Origin: Eustoma russellianum
Taxonomy: Eukaryota; Streptophyta; Magnoliopsida; Gentianales; Gentianaceae
Assembly (NCBI GenBank): GCA_036186865.1
Contig: AP025041.1
Location: forward strand, 671,968 to 735,967
Length of the DNA: 64,000 nucleotides
Reading direction: 5' to 3'
Program-made: the position numbers and the translations under genes
Notes under the pieces: generated by a model
Seen by the model: only the letters and a program-made list of their open reading frames with translations
What the model was told of the DNA's origin: nothing
Database searches by the model: none
Shown here: one piece after another, positions 33,223 to 44,500 of the stretch
Numbering within the stretch: the first letter of the stretch is position 1
How the letters are laid out: each line of letters starts with the position of its first letter

Positions 33223-34574
33223 ATGAATGAATCAGCAATATTGGAAATATTCGAGATCGATTTTTCTGACTTGGTGCTTATAGCCTCTGCAAATTACGAA
33301 TCATTATGTTCGGAAGAAATCCATCGTCTACAACTGATCGCCGAATATCTAATGGAGAACCTAGGGCCCACCGGACCCGGTCTCGTTGCTGTCAAGTCCG
33401 TTCCCGAAGCTTCGATTCTTCGCCGACGTCTTCTTCCTCTTGCTCGCAAGCTGGCCATTCTCCACAACGACGATCGTAAGCGCATTCTCAAGGTAATTTG
33501 TAAGAAATGAATATAATGAGAGGGATTTTAAGTATGTTCGAACTTTGATTGTGATCGGATTATTTACATTTATTTCAGGAGCATAACTTGGGTAGTGATG
33601 TTTCACTGAAGAACTTAGATCGAGTAGTATCGTCTTTTGTTATGCAACTCAATTATGAGAATTTAGGTCTGGAGAAAAATGAACGGCACGAAATACCTTC
33701 ACTTGACTGTTTGGAATTTGAGAACTTTGGTGGTGATTTTAAGAAGTTAGGGTTTCTGATGATGAAGATTGGGGTTTACCTAGCTCAGATATGTGATAGA
33801 GTAATTGGCGGCCGAGAGCTTGAACAAAGCATGTTAGAGTCCTGTTCAGCAAAAGGCCGTCTAATACACTATCATTCAGGGCTTGATAATTTGATCATCA
33901 AAGAAGCTGCCAAGAGCAACGGAAGGCGTAATTGCAAGTCATTAACAAGAGATGAGATCAATGTGAAGTCATTTGAATGTTGTGATCAAACAAGAGAGAA
34001 CAAGGACATTGCTGAATCGAGTACTGGTTTCTGGCAGCAGTGGCATTATGATTATGGTATTTTTACAGTTTTGACTTCTCCGCTCTTTTTGCAGTCTGAT
34101 GAACGACGCCCCTGTCCGAATGGGAGTACATATTTACAGATATTTCATCCAGAAAAGAAGTCTATTTTTACAGTTGCAGCATCTCCTGAATGTTTCATTG
34201 TCCAGGTTGGGGAGTCTGCTGATGTGCTATCAAAGGGTATGCTACGGGCGACGCTTCACTGTGTTTCTCGGCCGTTAGAGCATGATGACATAAGCAGGGA
34301 AACACTTGCTGTCTTCTTGCAACCTGCTTGGAACAAGACTTTCTCTCTCGCGGATTACAATCCTCAGCCCTCAAATTCAGGATCTTGGCAGCTTAGATTG
34401 CCTTCTGTAGGAAGTCGTGACACAAAGCTCCGGTTGGAGAATTCACTTGGGGACATACATAGGGTTGTTCCACCACTTACTATGCGAATGAAAGATGGAA
34501 TGACCTTCGATGAATTTTCACGTGAAACCACCAAACAATACTACGGTAGTAGCGGACTACAATCAAAGCCATAG
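33223..34574 (+). CDS. 2-oxoglutarate/Fe(II)-dependent oxygenase-like protein
   Basis: Two exons, 33223-33492 and 33579-34574, joined by an 86-bp intron (AAG|GTAATT ... TTTCAG|GAG), encode 421 residues. The start ATG at 33223 is preceded by stops. The fold is the 2OG-Fe(II) oxygenase superfamily (plant DOXC-like outgroup). Fe ligands read as H246-x-D248 (QWHYDYG) and H317 (ATLHCVSRP); R330 (SRETLAVFLQP) is the 2-oxoglutarate-binding arginine. All catalytic residues are present. The substrate is unknown; the protein should be soluble. Its neighbours (FORKED1-like, BIL4-like, kinase) match the order around Arabidopsis At3g63290 as I recall it, making this the likely orthologue. No lesion seen. 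Confidence 0.9.
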
Positions 34575-35160
34575 CAAATTGGTGAGATTTTTCGTCTGTT
34601 GTTTTTCCATTTTAGATCAGATTGTTTTCAGGAAGTTGTCCTAGTATTGAAATTTGTCTGTCTCATTTATCTGACAGGATTTTTCTGATGTCTACATTCT
34701 ACAATGTTCAAAACAATAGTGCTTGCTTTTTTAACAATCATGTGCTTTACTTTATCTGGATGATCCAACCCCACATTGAAGGATATTGAATTCAGTAACT
34801 TGTCAGCATTGGCTAAAAGAATATGGCCGTATATTCTAAAATGATAAACTCTTACCGTCTCAAATATCATGATTATCATTTGTTTCTTACACTAAAATGA
34901 GTCCCAAAAGAGGGTCCCAACATGTAAAATAAGACCTTGAACAAACACTAATTGTTTTTTAGGACGAAAAGTATGATCACTGTAAACAGATGAATATTGC
35001 TCTACAACCCTCTTTCCGCTTTATAAAGCTTCAAGTAACTGTTGTAGAATATCTCCTCTTAGGTAAAAGACATTGTAGACTAACAACTATTTTCTTCACA
35101 GATGCACTATATTGAGTCTATTACACTTTCTATAACATACATCATTTTTTTTTTTTACCA
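34575..35160. other. 3' flank of the oxygenase gene, intergenic
   Basis: Contains the presumed 3' untranslated region, then AT-rich spacer ending in a T run (35149-35156). No additional gene. Confidence 0.5.
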
Positions 35161-35180
35161 TATTAGAATATTCACTGTCT

Positions 35181-36134
35181 AACGGAACGTACGCAAATGG
35201 AGTCGGTGGGGCCAATACACCTGGGAGTAAGACGGTTGGGAGGTGGTTGAAGGAGAGGAGAGAGAAAAAAGAAAGAAGAAACTCGAAAACACAATGCACA
35301 GGTTCATGCAGCCGTCTCAGTTGCTGGGTTAACTGTTGCTGTGGTAGCTTTTGCATCCGCCACGGCTGCTGCATCTTCCACAAGAATCGATAAACAGATG
35401 GCAAATACTGATACGGCTATGGCCACGCAGTGCGTGGAAACTGCCGAAGGAGCTGATAGGGAGCATCTCATTTCTGCAATTGGCTCTGCTGTCAATGTTC
35501 ACTCTCATGGAGATATCTCAACTCTAACTGCTGCTGCAGCTATAGGTTTCTAAATCATAATATTGCGCATAATATTATTGCAAAGTCTTAATAGTTGAAC
35601 TCTGATCATTGTAAAATTTGCCTTTTAGACAAAGGATTTTGATGCAATCTCGTTTATGCAGCTTTACGAGGTGTTGCTACTCTGAGAGCAAGGGCACTGA
35701 AGGAAGTGTGGAACATTGCCACTCTGATTCCTGTAGGAAATCGCCGCGATGTTGGTACTGATTGGGGCCCTGGTAGCTATTGTGATGGTCTTGTTCCTGA
35801 TGAGGATTTTCTGGGTGTTTGCAATCAAGAACTGGTAGGTCGAGGGAGATAACTACTCAAAAGAACATGGGATCGTACCCAAACATACTCCATTTCACGG
35901 GGACAAGAAATGCTGACAACAGCGTTTTCCTTTGTATTTTTCACGTGATCTCCATCAGAAAATAGTATCTGTTTATATCCCCCGAACTGGGCAGGTAAAA
36001 CCTTGAACAATGCCATAGCTGATCAGTTTATCGAATGTCCTATACAATAAACCTTGTGGCTATGCAGGTGATGCTGAAGATGAAAAGCAAACATGTGGCA
36101 AGCACAATAACGGAAAAAAAGAAGAAGAGAGAAG
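35181..36134 (+). pseudogene. FKD1: FORKED1 / VAN3-binding-protein-like gene fragment (DUF828 + part of PH domain), broken
   Basis: Functional relatives bind the ARF-GAP VAN3 and phosphoinositides and act in auxin-dependent leaf vein joining. Readable pieces in order: GSKTVGRWLKERREKK (35230-35270), HNAQVHAAVSVAGLTVA to DISTLTAAAAI (35272-35536), exon 35662-35834 (ALRGVATLRARALKEVW to FLGVCNQEL), KIVSVYIPRTGQ (ends 35994, GT donor), and VMLKMKSKHVASTIT from 36068. Lesions: a one-base shift in the A run at 35265-35271, an in-frame TAA at 35850-35852 where the family has Glu before LLKRT, and loss of the N-terminal exons and the C-terminal half of the PH domain. Its position between the oxygenase and BIL4-like genes is the position of FORKED1 (At3g63300) in Arabidopsis, so this looks like the orthologue decayed in place. 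Confidence 0.8.
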
Positions 36135-36672
36135 TAAGCTTTCTTACAGCATTTGGACTTCATCCAATATTTCCAACTAATAATAACCGGCTGCCCTATT
36201 TGACCGCAGATGTTAGTGTTGAAAGTCTGCAGTATTTGTCGCATTATAGTATAAGCAACCTTGTGAACTAATCCAGACAACAAAAACAACCATGTTTGGT
36301 GTCTATGTCAAATATGATTTGAGATCATCTTACCTTAGCTAATAACCTATCAACGACAAAAGCCTCAAATGGCGAGTGACAAAGAAGGCAAATGACATAA
36401 ATAATGGTAACTTCTGTGCAAATTACAAAAAGGCTTATACCTTAGGGACCAAAAAGAAGACAGATCTTTATTAAAAGGCGCAAATTTTTCCAAAACTGAA
36501 ATCCGCTAATTTCTCTAATTTAGGTGGTGATCACTTCTAATCATTTAGGTTGTCTGCAATGCTAGGACCCATGCACAATCTGAGCAGTACATGATCTACA
36601 TGAAATTCTAACATACATTTCTACGAAGGATGTATCAAACAACATATACACTATAGGAGGTCTGCGATCATC
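36135..36672. other. Spacer between convergent gene ends
   Basis: Holds the dead FORKED1-like tail and the presumed 3' untranslated region of the BIL4-like gene. Nothing else recognised. Confidence 0.5.
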
Positions 36673-38612
36673 TCAAGTGTCAGCAGCTCTAAAAACACTC
36701 AGCAAAGATAAGAAGAGGTTGATGATATCCAGATACAACGCAATTCCAGCCCAGATGTACTCATCATACGAATAACGCTTGATCAGGTTGTCTGTATCAT
36801 AAATGATATAAACGGAGAAGATCAATGATGCTAGGCATCCATAAACCATCAACGAGATCTTTCCAAGCGGGAATAGAACCTAAAGAAGGGAATCAAATGG
36901 TAAGTCATATCCTAAAAGTGAAAAGGGAAAAAAAAAAAAAACATGATAACTCTGCTAAAGTCTAATGTGAGGGCTGAATGGACATGACAACGCAGGACTG
37001 ATCAGACACACCTGAATTAGAGCAAAGAACATAAGCACAAGTACTGCACTAAAGAGAAAAGGCCCAAGGAAGTTGAAATCATAGCCTCTACTTGCAGCCC
37101 AAAACGTGTACAGAGTGAGGCCAAAAACCACAACAGTAGTCAAAAGCACTGCTTCCAGAATAACTCTGCCTGTTAAAAGATCAAGATCAAGATATTTTAG
37201 GAACTGACAATATGGTGATTGAACAACGATATATGCCCAATCAAAACTGAGCAATGATACATAGCAGTGACGAATATGTCCTGCAGAACCTGCATCAGCC
37301 AACTGCGTGCATTACCATCACACAGACCCTATCAGATAGAAAGGACTTCCAATAAACAATCCAAAATCATGACATGCTTCGAATACTACTGGAATTTAGG
37401 TGGAAAGACACATTTGCCATTAAATCACGAGATCTAATCCATTGTTACAGCTCAGGAACTAAATGGACAGAGCCCTCAGTTAGCAATAGAGAGTTCAGCT
37501 GCTAAGGCACTTTAATGAAGATTCAGATTGAAGAAAACTCTTAACTCTATACTCCGACATGACAATTCAATTACTTACAAAAAAAAGAAAAAGAAAAAAA
37601 GGATATAATCAGAAAGCTCCTTCTAAGCATCACAGCCAACTGGTGTACGTGTCATTCTTCAATAGGCCACTTGGAAAAAGGAAACAGATTAAGGTCCACT
37701 CCCTTCTGATGCAACCCAATTGGATCTAAGGATCTAATGGACATTCACGTCCTTCTACATTGTATTTTTTTNNNNNNNNNNGTCCTTCTACATTGTATTT
37801 TTTTTTATCTCATTATTCCAATGCCCACTAATAAAGTGTTTACATTCCTATTTGCACAACACCTATCAGTAGATTAAGCTTTTCAGCTTCAACTTTTACA
37901 TAAGCTGGTAATTGGAGATATTATCTAATCAACGACTCTTTTCTGATTCAATCCACATAAATGCAATTCTTGAAGGTTAGGTAATATGATTTGAACAACC
38001 TAATACAACGAAGCCTGACCAACTAAATAGGATAGGAATATTGATGAATAGTATAATCAAGTAAACACTAGCAAAACGGGTTCTGAGCATTGAAGTGAAA
38101 CATTACCGTTGGTGTAAGCACAAGTCAAGCCCACCGCAAAAGAAATGGACAGGGTAAATATCCCAAGAAGAAGATAGTTCACCGGATGCTTCTGGTGATA
38201 ATAATACAATGGAAATAGGACTGCACAAACAAAACCCACATCACAAACAGTAACCGCACAAAATTTCCGTCCAACTCATAAGAAAAGAACCCCCAAAAAA
38301 AGGGGCAATATTATATGCTCAAATTGGAAGCAAACAAAACTAGAAGGCATGAAAAGAAATACCGATGAAAGGAGTAATGATAAGAACGATATGGAGAGCG
38401 AGACCAACTCCGGTGGTGGCGAAGAATCGGGAAATAGGATGGACAGTAACGACAACGGAGGCAACGGCAACCGTAAGAGCCAACTGAATGGCAACAATTG
38501 AATATATCTTGCGGATGAAAGCCCAACGGAGATCAGGGCTCTCCAGCATCATGGGATAAAGCGGCGTGGAGCCGCTCTCCACATCAACTTTACGGTATGC
38601 TTGATTCCACAT
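36673..38612 (-). CDS. BIL4: LIFEGUARD / BIL4-type Bax-inhibitor-1 family membrane protein
   Basis: Four exons on the minus strand: 38363-38612 (ATG at 38612), 38107-38220, 37012-37169 and 36673-36879, encoding 242 residues with correct phases and GT-AG borders. The sequence starts MWNQAYRKVDVESG, typical of plant LFG proteins. It has about seven hydrophobic segments (AIQLALTVAVASVVV, ALHIVLIITPFIG, YLLLGIFTLSISFAVGL, AVLLTTVVVFGLTLY, FLFSAVLVLMFFALI, LMVYGCLASLIFSVYII, IALYLDIINLFLSLLSVF) and the family C-terminal signature YDTDNLIKRYSYDEYIWA. Family members sit in the endoplasmic reticulum, vacuole or endosome membrane and restrain cell death; BIL4 also affects brassinosteroid signalling. 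A 10-N gap lies in intron 2. The upstream region carries four MITE-borne G-boxes. No lesion seen. Confidence 0.93.
37749..37804. other. Assembly gap (10 N) with the same sequence on both sides
   Basis: N at 37772-37781. The 23 bases before it (GTCCTTCTACATTGTA then T7, 37749-37771) recur immediately after it (from 37782) with a longer T run. This looks like two contig ends that overlap but were not merged, so real sequence is probably neither missing nor duplicated here. It falls in intron 2 of the BIL4-like gene and does not touch coding sequence. Confidence 0.85.
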
Positions 38613-38845
38613 CGTATGTAGCTTTGTTTTCCAGGGTTCAATTAACTGGAGAACTCAAGATGGATAGGACAATTGAAGGGGTTCGGTAGAAAATGGGGGG
38701 AAGGAGTTGAATTGCATATTAAGAAAACATTGGTATATTCTTGTAGCGAATCGAATCGTAGAGTTTACATTTTACAGGAGACGTGCACGTTTCTTGTTCG
38801 AAGATTTGTCGCATAAATAGTGTCTAAAGACGGGAGATTTTGTTA

Positions 38846-39239
38846 GGGATGATATCATCTCATCTACTTTTCTCTCATCACATTTGTCACCACGCGACAA
38901 GTGACAGTAGGGATGGGTGGTGAGGATAGATGAGAGTGATCCGCATCTAACCTCACCACTCAACCCCCCTGCTGCCACGTGTCGTTACCGTGGTAACCCC
39001 ACCCCCCCTGCTGCCACGTGTCGTTACCGTGGTAACGTGTGGGGTGAGAGATTTGGGGTGAAATCACCACACACACTTTTCCCTCATCGCATGCGTCACC
39101 GTGCGACACGTGGCAGCAGGGATGAATGATGAGGCTAGATGAGGATGATTCGCATCTAACCTCACCACCCACCCTCTGCTGCCACGTGTCGCATGGTAAC
39201 GTATGGGGTGAGAGATTTAGGTTGAAGGGATCTTAACCC
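38846..39239. mobile_element. Mutator-type foldback MITE, copy D (dimeric), upstream of the BIL4-like gene
   Basis: 394 bp, about twice the size of its relatives, flanked by attttgtta (38837-38845) and actttgtta (39240-39248), 8 of 9 matching. Ends GGGATGATATCATCTC and, reversed, GGGTTAAGATCCC. The inside is two foldback units joined head to tail near 39040-39075, plus a short internal repeat of CTGCTGCCACGTGTCGTTACC. Perfect CACGTG sites lie at 38976-38981, 39015-39020, 39107-39112 and 39183-39188. Confidence 0.85.
38976..39188. promoter_or_regulatory. Cluster of four G-boxes (GCCACGTGTC / GACACGTGGC)
   Basis: Four perfect CACGTG cores in GCCACGTGTC or GACACGTGGC context, 364-576 bp upstream of the BIL4-like ATG. 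This core is bound by plant bZIP (ABF/GBF) and bHLH (PIF/BZR-type) factors and is part of abscisic-acid response elements. All four are brought in by the MITE. Whether they affect transcription is unknown. Confidence 0.55.
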
Positions 39240-39248
39240 ACTTTGTTA

Positions 39249-39500
39249 ATTGATCTTTTCTATTTGTAAGTGCATAAAAGGTTTTTTTTTTTTTAATTAG
39301 TGCACAAATAAATTTGAAATGCAAATGAAATGAATGAGTAAATAGTACCACACAAATACAACACACATAAACATAAGTCAGTATGTAAAACAAAAAAAAG
39401 GAAAGTCAGAGTCTAAAAAATATAAGCAAATAAAAATATTCATTTCATAAATTGTTTATAAATAAGGAGCTAAATATATCTATCTAGCTAGAACCTAATA
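39249..39500. other. AT-rich spacer
   Basis: Short intergenic stretch between the MITE and the LINE relic. No feature. Confidence 0.5.
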
Positions 39501-39509
39501 AAATAATTT

Positions 39510-40222
39510 TTAGTTTACCGTTATCTTTTGTGTTACTTGGATTTTATTAACACTTTGCTCATTGCGGCCAACCCCGATGAAAATGGCGGACGTATTGATA
39601 CACTTTGGACAGCGACTTCGGATGACAAATTTACAGTGTCGTCAACATATGGGATGCAATTGACTCGTTCAGATAGGACCAATCTAATGCTATGGCAAGC
39701 ACGACTGGATAAGTTTGCCTACAGACAATATGTTGTTCCGCCAAAAGATTCGAGATACCAAAGCATATGAACTGTGTGGACACTTTGAGGATACTGGACT
39801 ACATGTTTTACGGGATTGCACCTGAGTAACGAATGTTTTGAAGAAGCTGCTACCCAAGGCAAGCTGGAACTTATTCTTTTATAGTACGAATGATTTGTGT
39901 ACATGGATTGACATCAACCTTGAGAGGAATCTTGGAGGAGACTATACAGACACACAGTGGACTTACATTTTTCGAGAAGTGCTTTATGCAATTTGGATGT
40001 GACGGAACATGACGTTGATAGGGGAGGAAGAGGCGCTGCCGGAGATTCATCATGTAGTTTACGCTATCTTTGAGAGGGCACGTAATAAATGTTTAGCATG
40101 GAATCCAGCTAGTACTTTTGTGGATAGTGTACAATTACACGTAGTATAGATAGTAATATTGTCGGATGCAAACATTGTGGCATTTTTTTTGAATAATATT
40201 GATCCATTTCTCCAAAAAAAAA
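39510..40222 (+). mobile_element. 5'-truncated LINE relic with poly(A) tail
   Basis: Plus-strand reading gives the zinc-binding reverse-transcriptase domain (zf-RVT) of plant L1-like elements in broken frames: TLWTATSDDKFTVSSTYGM (near 39600), ELCGHFEDTGLHVLRDCT (near 39768) and TYIFREVLYAIW (near 39963). It ends in ATTGATCCATTTCTCC plus an A run (40214-40231). Stops and shifts make it dead. Only the 3' end is present, as expected from incomplete reverse transcription. Confidence 0.75.
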
Positions 40223-40231
40223 AAAAAAAAA

Positions 40232-41522
40232 CCTTTGCTCCACTAATCACAAATAGGCCAAAATTAGCATGTATTAGCTTACCATGATGGTGAAATTTCC
40301 AGACTAGCAGTACGGCGTCATTGTAAGGATTCTAATAAGCTTCTTAAAATCGGGACCGGGGAATCTGTAGAATCAAAAAAAATGAGCCACACATAGTTTG
40401 GATTGTGATTTGCTCCAAGAAGTCAATAGTTCAATTCTAAAGAAATGCACAGTGTAGATATTTCACAATACTCCTTGGGGCTGATACTGTGATATAATTG
40501 GCCTTTTTCTCCACCAAAAAAAATGACTTTTTCATCCAAAGCCCGCTGTTTCTGGCAATCCTCTCCACCTAAATTATCTGAGTTAGACATCTGATTTGTC
40601 CTCTTCTTTCATTGTTTTCTGGGGAGGTCACGTCGTCATGTTCAGTGTTAGACATTCTACTTTCATCTTATTTGTTCGCTTTGCTCATTCTTGACTGTGG
40701 CCACTAATGTTTTCTTTTTTTTCTTTTTTCATTTGCTTCTTATTTTCAAAGTGAAACATGAACCTTGAGTAGAAAAATTGAATTTTCCGGAAGTGGTTGA
40801 TTCTTTACTCTAGTCATGCTGTAGGATGACCATAAAGAGTGCATATACTCAAAACTATTGTGGGTCATCATTACATGATGGTGGGGAGGTCATGACTATC
40901 CGTTTGCAGATGCATATTGCCATTATATACTCATCTGAATCTCTAATATGTAGCTCCAAACTAATTTCGATTTCCCTCTTCTCTTTTTTCTTTTTCCTGT
41001 TGTGTTTACAGATGGAAAAGTTTGGAATCCAACACTAGATCATCATTTCCATTCACCTGCAGAACCTCAAGTGAAAATGGAAAGAATCATTGTTATGTGC
41101 TTTGGTGCAAGTGATGTTACTTCCTGCAATCTTCTCTTCACCATCCACTTATACTCAAACCTAAGAAGCTCATTTGACTACCTTTTGCAGATTTAGCAGC
41201 TTTAACATAAACACTAATCACGAGGGTGATGCTAATCCATCTCTTGAAACATGTCATAATTTAATGCTAATGGCTGAGTCGATAATGATATATACATCTA
41301 TGTTTAGCTATGATATTATTTATTTATGCCACGTAGTTGAGTCTTTAGCTATGATAATGTTTTTTTCTTCCTCCAGAAATGCCACATAAAATGGAAGATT
41401 TGAAATGATGCATATTGAAGGAATGAACTTGAAACTTTCAACTTGGAGTTCAATATTAACCGTTGAGCTATTGTTATATTTTCGTGTTTTGTCCTCAACG
41501 AGCACCGACTGCAAGGAGGGCG
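40232..41522. other. Intergenic, possible gene fragments on the plus strand
   Basis: No gene I can identify. An exon-like stretch begins after a TTTACAG acceptor at 41010 and reads DGKVWNPTLDHHFHSPAEPQ. Directly before the Copia insertion, frames stay open across the reconstructed empty site. These could be remains of a decayed gene. No domain is recognised. Confidence 0.3.
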
Positions 41523-41527
41523 GAAAA

Positions 41528-44500
41528 TGTAAATTAACAAACAAACGATGGAAAAACCAGCTTGAAGAAGTTGAATGCTGGAACCTCAAGCTTGATGAGC
41601 AATGCGAAAAATGAAAAAAATGCTGCAAACGAAGAAAGAGAAAATGCTGTGCGTAACAAACTTCTGCACAGTGAACTTTTGGGAGAATTTTTCATATCTT
41701 CATTGATCATTGCGTCTGCCAATATATACACAAAATCTTTCCTCTAGCCCAAGTAAACTAAACTATAGTTCTAACTACCTAACTATGGTACAAAAAGAAT
41801 TAACTACAGTATAAAAATATCTACAAAGTGATCTTCCTATTGTATCCTTTCCTTTTCCCGCCATTTATCTTTCTGCACACACGCACTCTTTAGCTGCTCA
41901 TGCTTGTTTCTCTGTCTTCGCATTTCCAAACTCCTTTGCTTTTCTTGCTGAATCACGTCTTCATTAACACCCCCCCGTAAGCTGGCCATTTGAAAGATGT
42001 TTATAACATTGAATGCTTCCAGTAATTTCTGAAACCTTCTCACATCCAGCGGTTTTGTAAAGATATCAGCAAGTTGACTCGCAGTTGAAACAGCTACAGG
42101 CTTCAAAAGGCCAGATTGTACTTTCTCTCTAATAAAATGACAATCCAATTCTATATGTTTTGTTCTTTCATGAAAAACGGGATTTTCAGATATATGTATC
42201 GCACTTCGATTATCACAATATATCTCAATCGATTTCTTCTGTTCAATGCCCAGATCCATTAAAAGATAAGTAAGCCATTGTACCTCACATGCTCCTAGAG
42301 CCATCGACCTATATTCTGCTTCCGCTGAACTTCTGGAGACTGTGGACTGCTTCTTTGATTTCCATGAAATCAGGGAATCTCCAAGGAACACACAAAATCC
42401 AGAAATTGACCTTCTGGTGTCTTGACAACCTGCCCAATCTGAATCCGTGAATATCTTCAAGTCCAAATCATTCTTTGATGGAAAAAATAATCCCTGTCCT
42501 GGGCTTGCTTTCAAATATTTCAATACCCTGTATGCTGCCTGCAAATGTTTAACTGTAGGTGCTTCCAAATATTGACTCAATTGCTGCGTTGCAAAACTTA
42601 TGTCTGGACGTGTGATAGTCAAATATATTAGTTTTCCAATCAATCTCCTGTAAAATGTATTATCAGTCAGTAATTCAGAATCCCCATTTGCAAGTTTAGT
42701 TCCTACACTCATAGGCGATTTAGACGGCTTGCAAGCAGTCATCCCGTATGTTTTTAACAAATCCATCGTATATTTTCTCTGTGATAAAGCCACTCCTTTT
42801 TTACTTCTTGCAACTTCCAATCCAAGGAAGTATCTGAGAACACCAATATCCTTGATGCTAAACATTGAATGCAAATATTCCTTGATCCAACTGATAACTG
42901 AAGCATCATTGCTTGCTAAGATTATGTCATCAACATATACAAGAAGATAAAGCAATGTACCATCCTTTTGGTAAGTGAACAAGCTATAATCATGATATGA
43001 CCGTTTAAATCCTCTTGACAATAATGCTTTTGTTAGTTTTTCATTCCATTGTCTACTTGCTTGTTTTAAGCCATATAATGATTTCTTAAGTTTACACACC
43101 ATGTTCTCTTCTGTACTCTCAAATCCTGGTGGCAATTTCATGTAAATTTCCTCATCAAGTTCACCATGTAAGAATGCATTGTTAATATCTAATTGATGTA
43201 AAATCCATCCTTTAGCTGCAGCCAACGCTAATAAAGTTCTTACTGTAGTTAATTTCGCTACCGGAGAAAAAGTTTCATGATAATCTATCCCCTCTTGTTG
43301 TGTAAAACCTTTTGCTACTAACCTTGCTTTACACCTTTCAACTGATCCATCAGCCCTGATCTTCAACTTGTAAACCCACTTGCATCCTATGGGTTGCTTA
43401 CTAGCTGGCAGCTTCACTACATCCCAAGTCTGGTTTTGTTCCAGAGCTTTAATCTCCTCTTTCATGGCTTCAATCCATTCTCTGTACTCAATTGCTTCAG
43501 CAAAAGTGTTAGGCTCATAATAAGCATCAATACTAGCATTAAATGCTTTAAACTTAGAAGCACAATTATCATATGTCATGCAATGTTCAATTGGGTGAAA
43601 TAACTGATTACACTGATATTGGTCTAGGTGACTGGGTGGTCTCTTTGTTCTGGTGGAACGTCTAGGGAGTATTAATGAACTGGAATCTGAGTGTTCTGTA
43701 AGTTCTTCCTGTGTATGTTCAGCAGATGTATTTGTTGTCATCTGAGATTCAGTTTGAGATGGAAAATTAGGCAATGCAAGATCAGAGAAGGGGACTGGAA
43801 GATGGATCTCATTTTGGTCTGTGGTAGGTATGGATTTATGTTGGAAAGGAAACTGACTCTCCTGAAATTGTACATCCCTGCTTACCATAATTTTTCCACT
43901 TTTGTGATCCAACATTATATACCCTTTTGTGGCTGTAGGATATCCAAGAAATACACACTCACTACTTCTATTTTCGAACTTCCCTCTGTTGTGTGATGGC
44001 GTACAAACATACACCATTGACCCAAAAACTTTAAGATGTGAATAATCTGGAACTTTTCCATGTAACAGTTCAAAAGGTGTTCTATTTCCTAGCACTGGTG
44101 TTGGTAAACGATTGATCAAATAAACTGAGTGTAAGACACAATACCCCCAATATTTCAATGGTAATCCAGCTTGTATTCTAAGGGCTCTTGCTAGATTCAA
44201 AATGTGTTGGTGCTTTCTTTCTACCAACCCATTTTGTTGGGGCGTATCAACACATGAAGTACGATGAATTATTCCCCTTTTTTGATAAAACTCAGACAAC
44301 TTAAACTCTCCTCCATTATCTGATTGAACCTGCTTCACTTTCACATTAAACTGTGTATCAACCATTTGAACGAAAGACATGAGAAGATGAGATGCCTCTG
44401 ATTTGTTTTTCATAAGATAAATCCAGCAATACCGGCTAAAACCATCAACAACAGTTAGAAAATATTGATGTCCATAAATAGTAGAAACTTTGTAGGGTCC

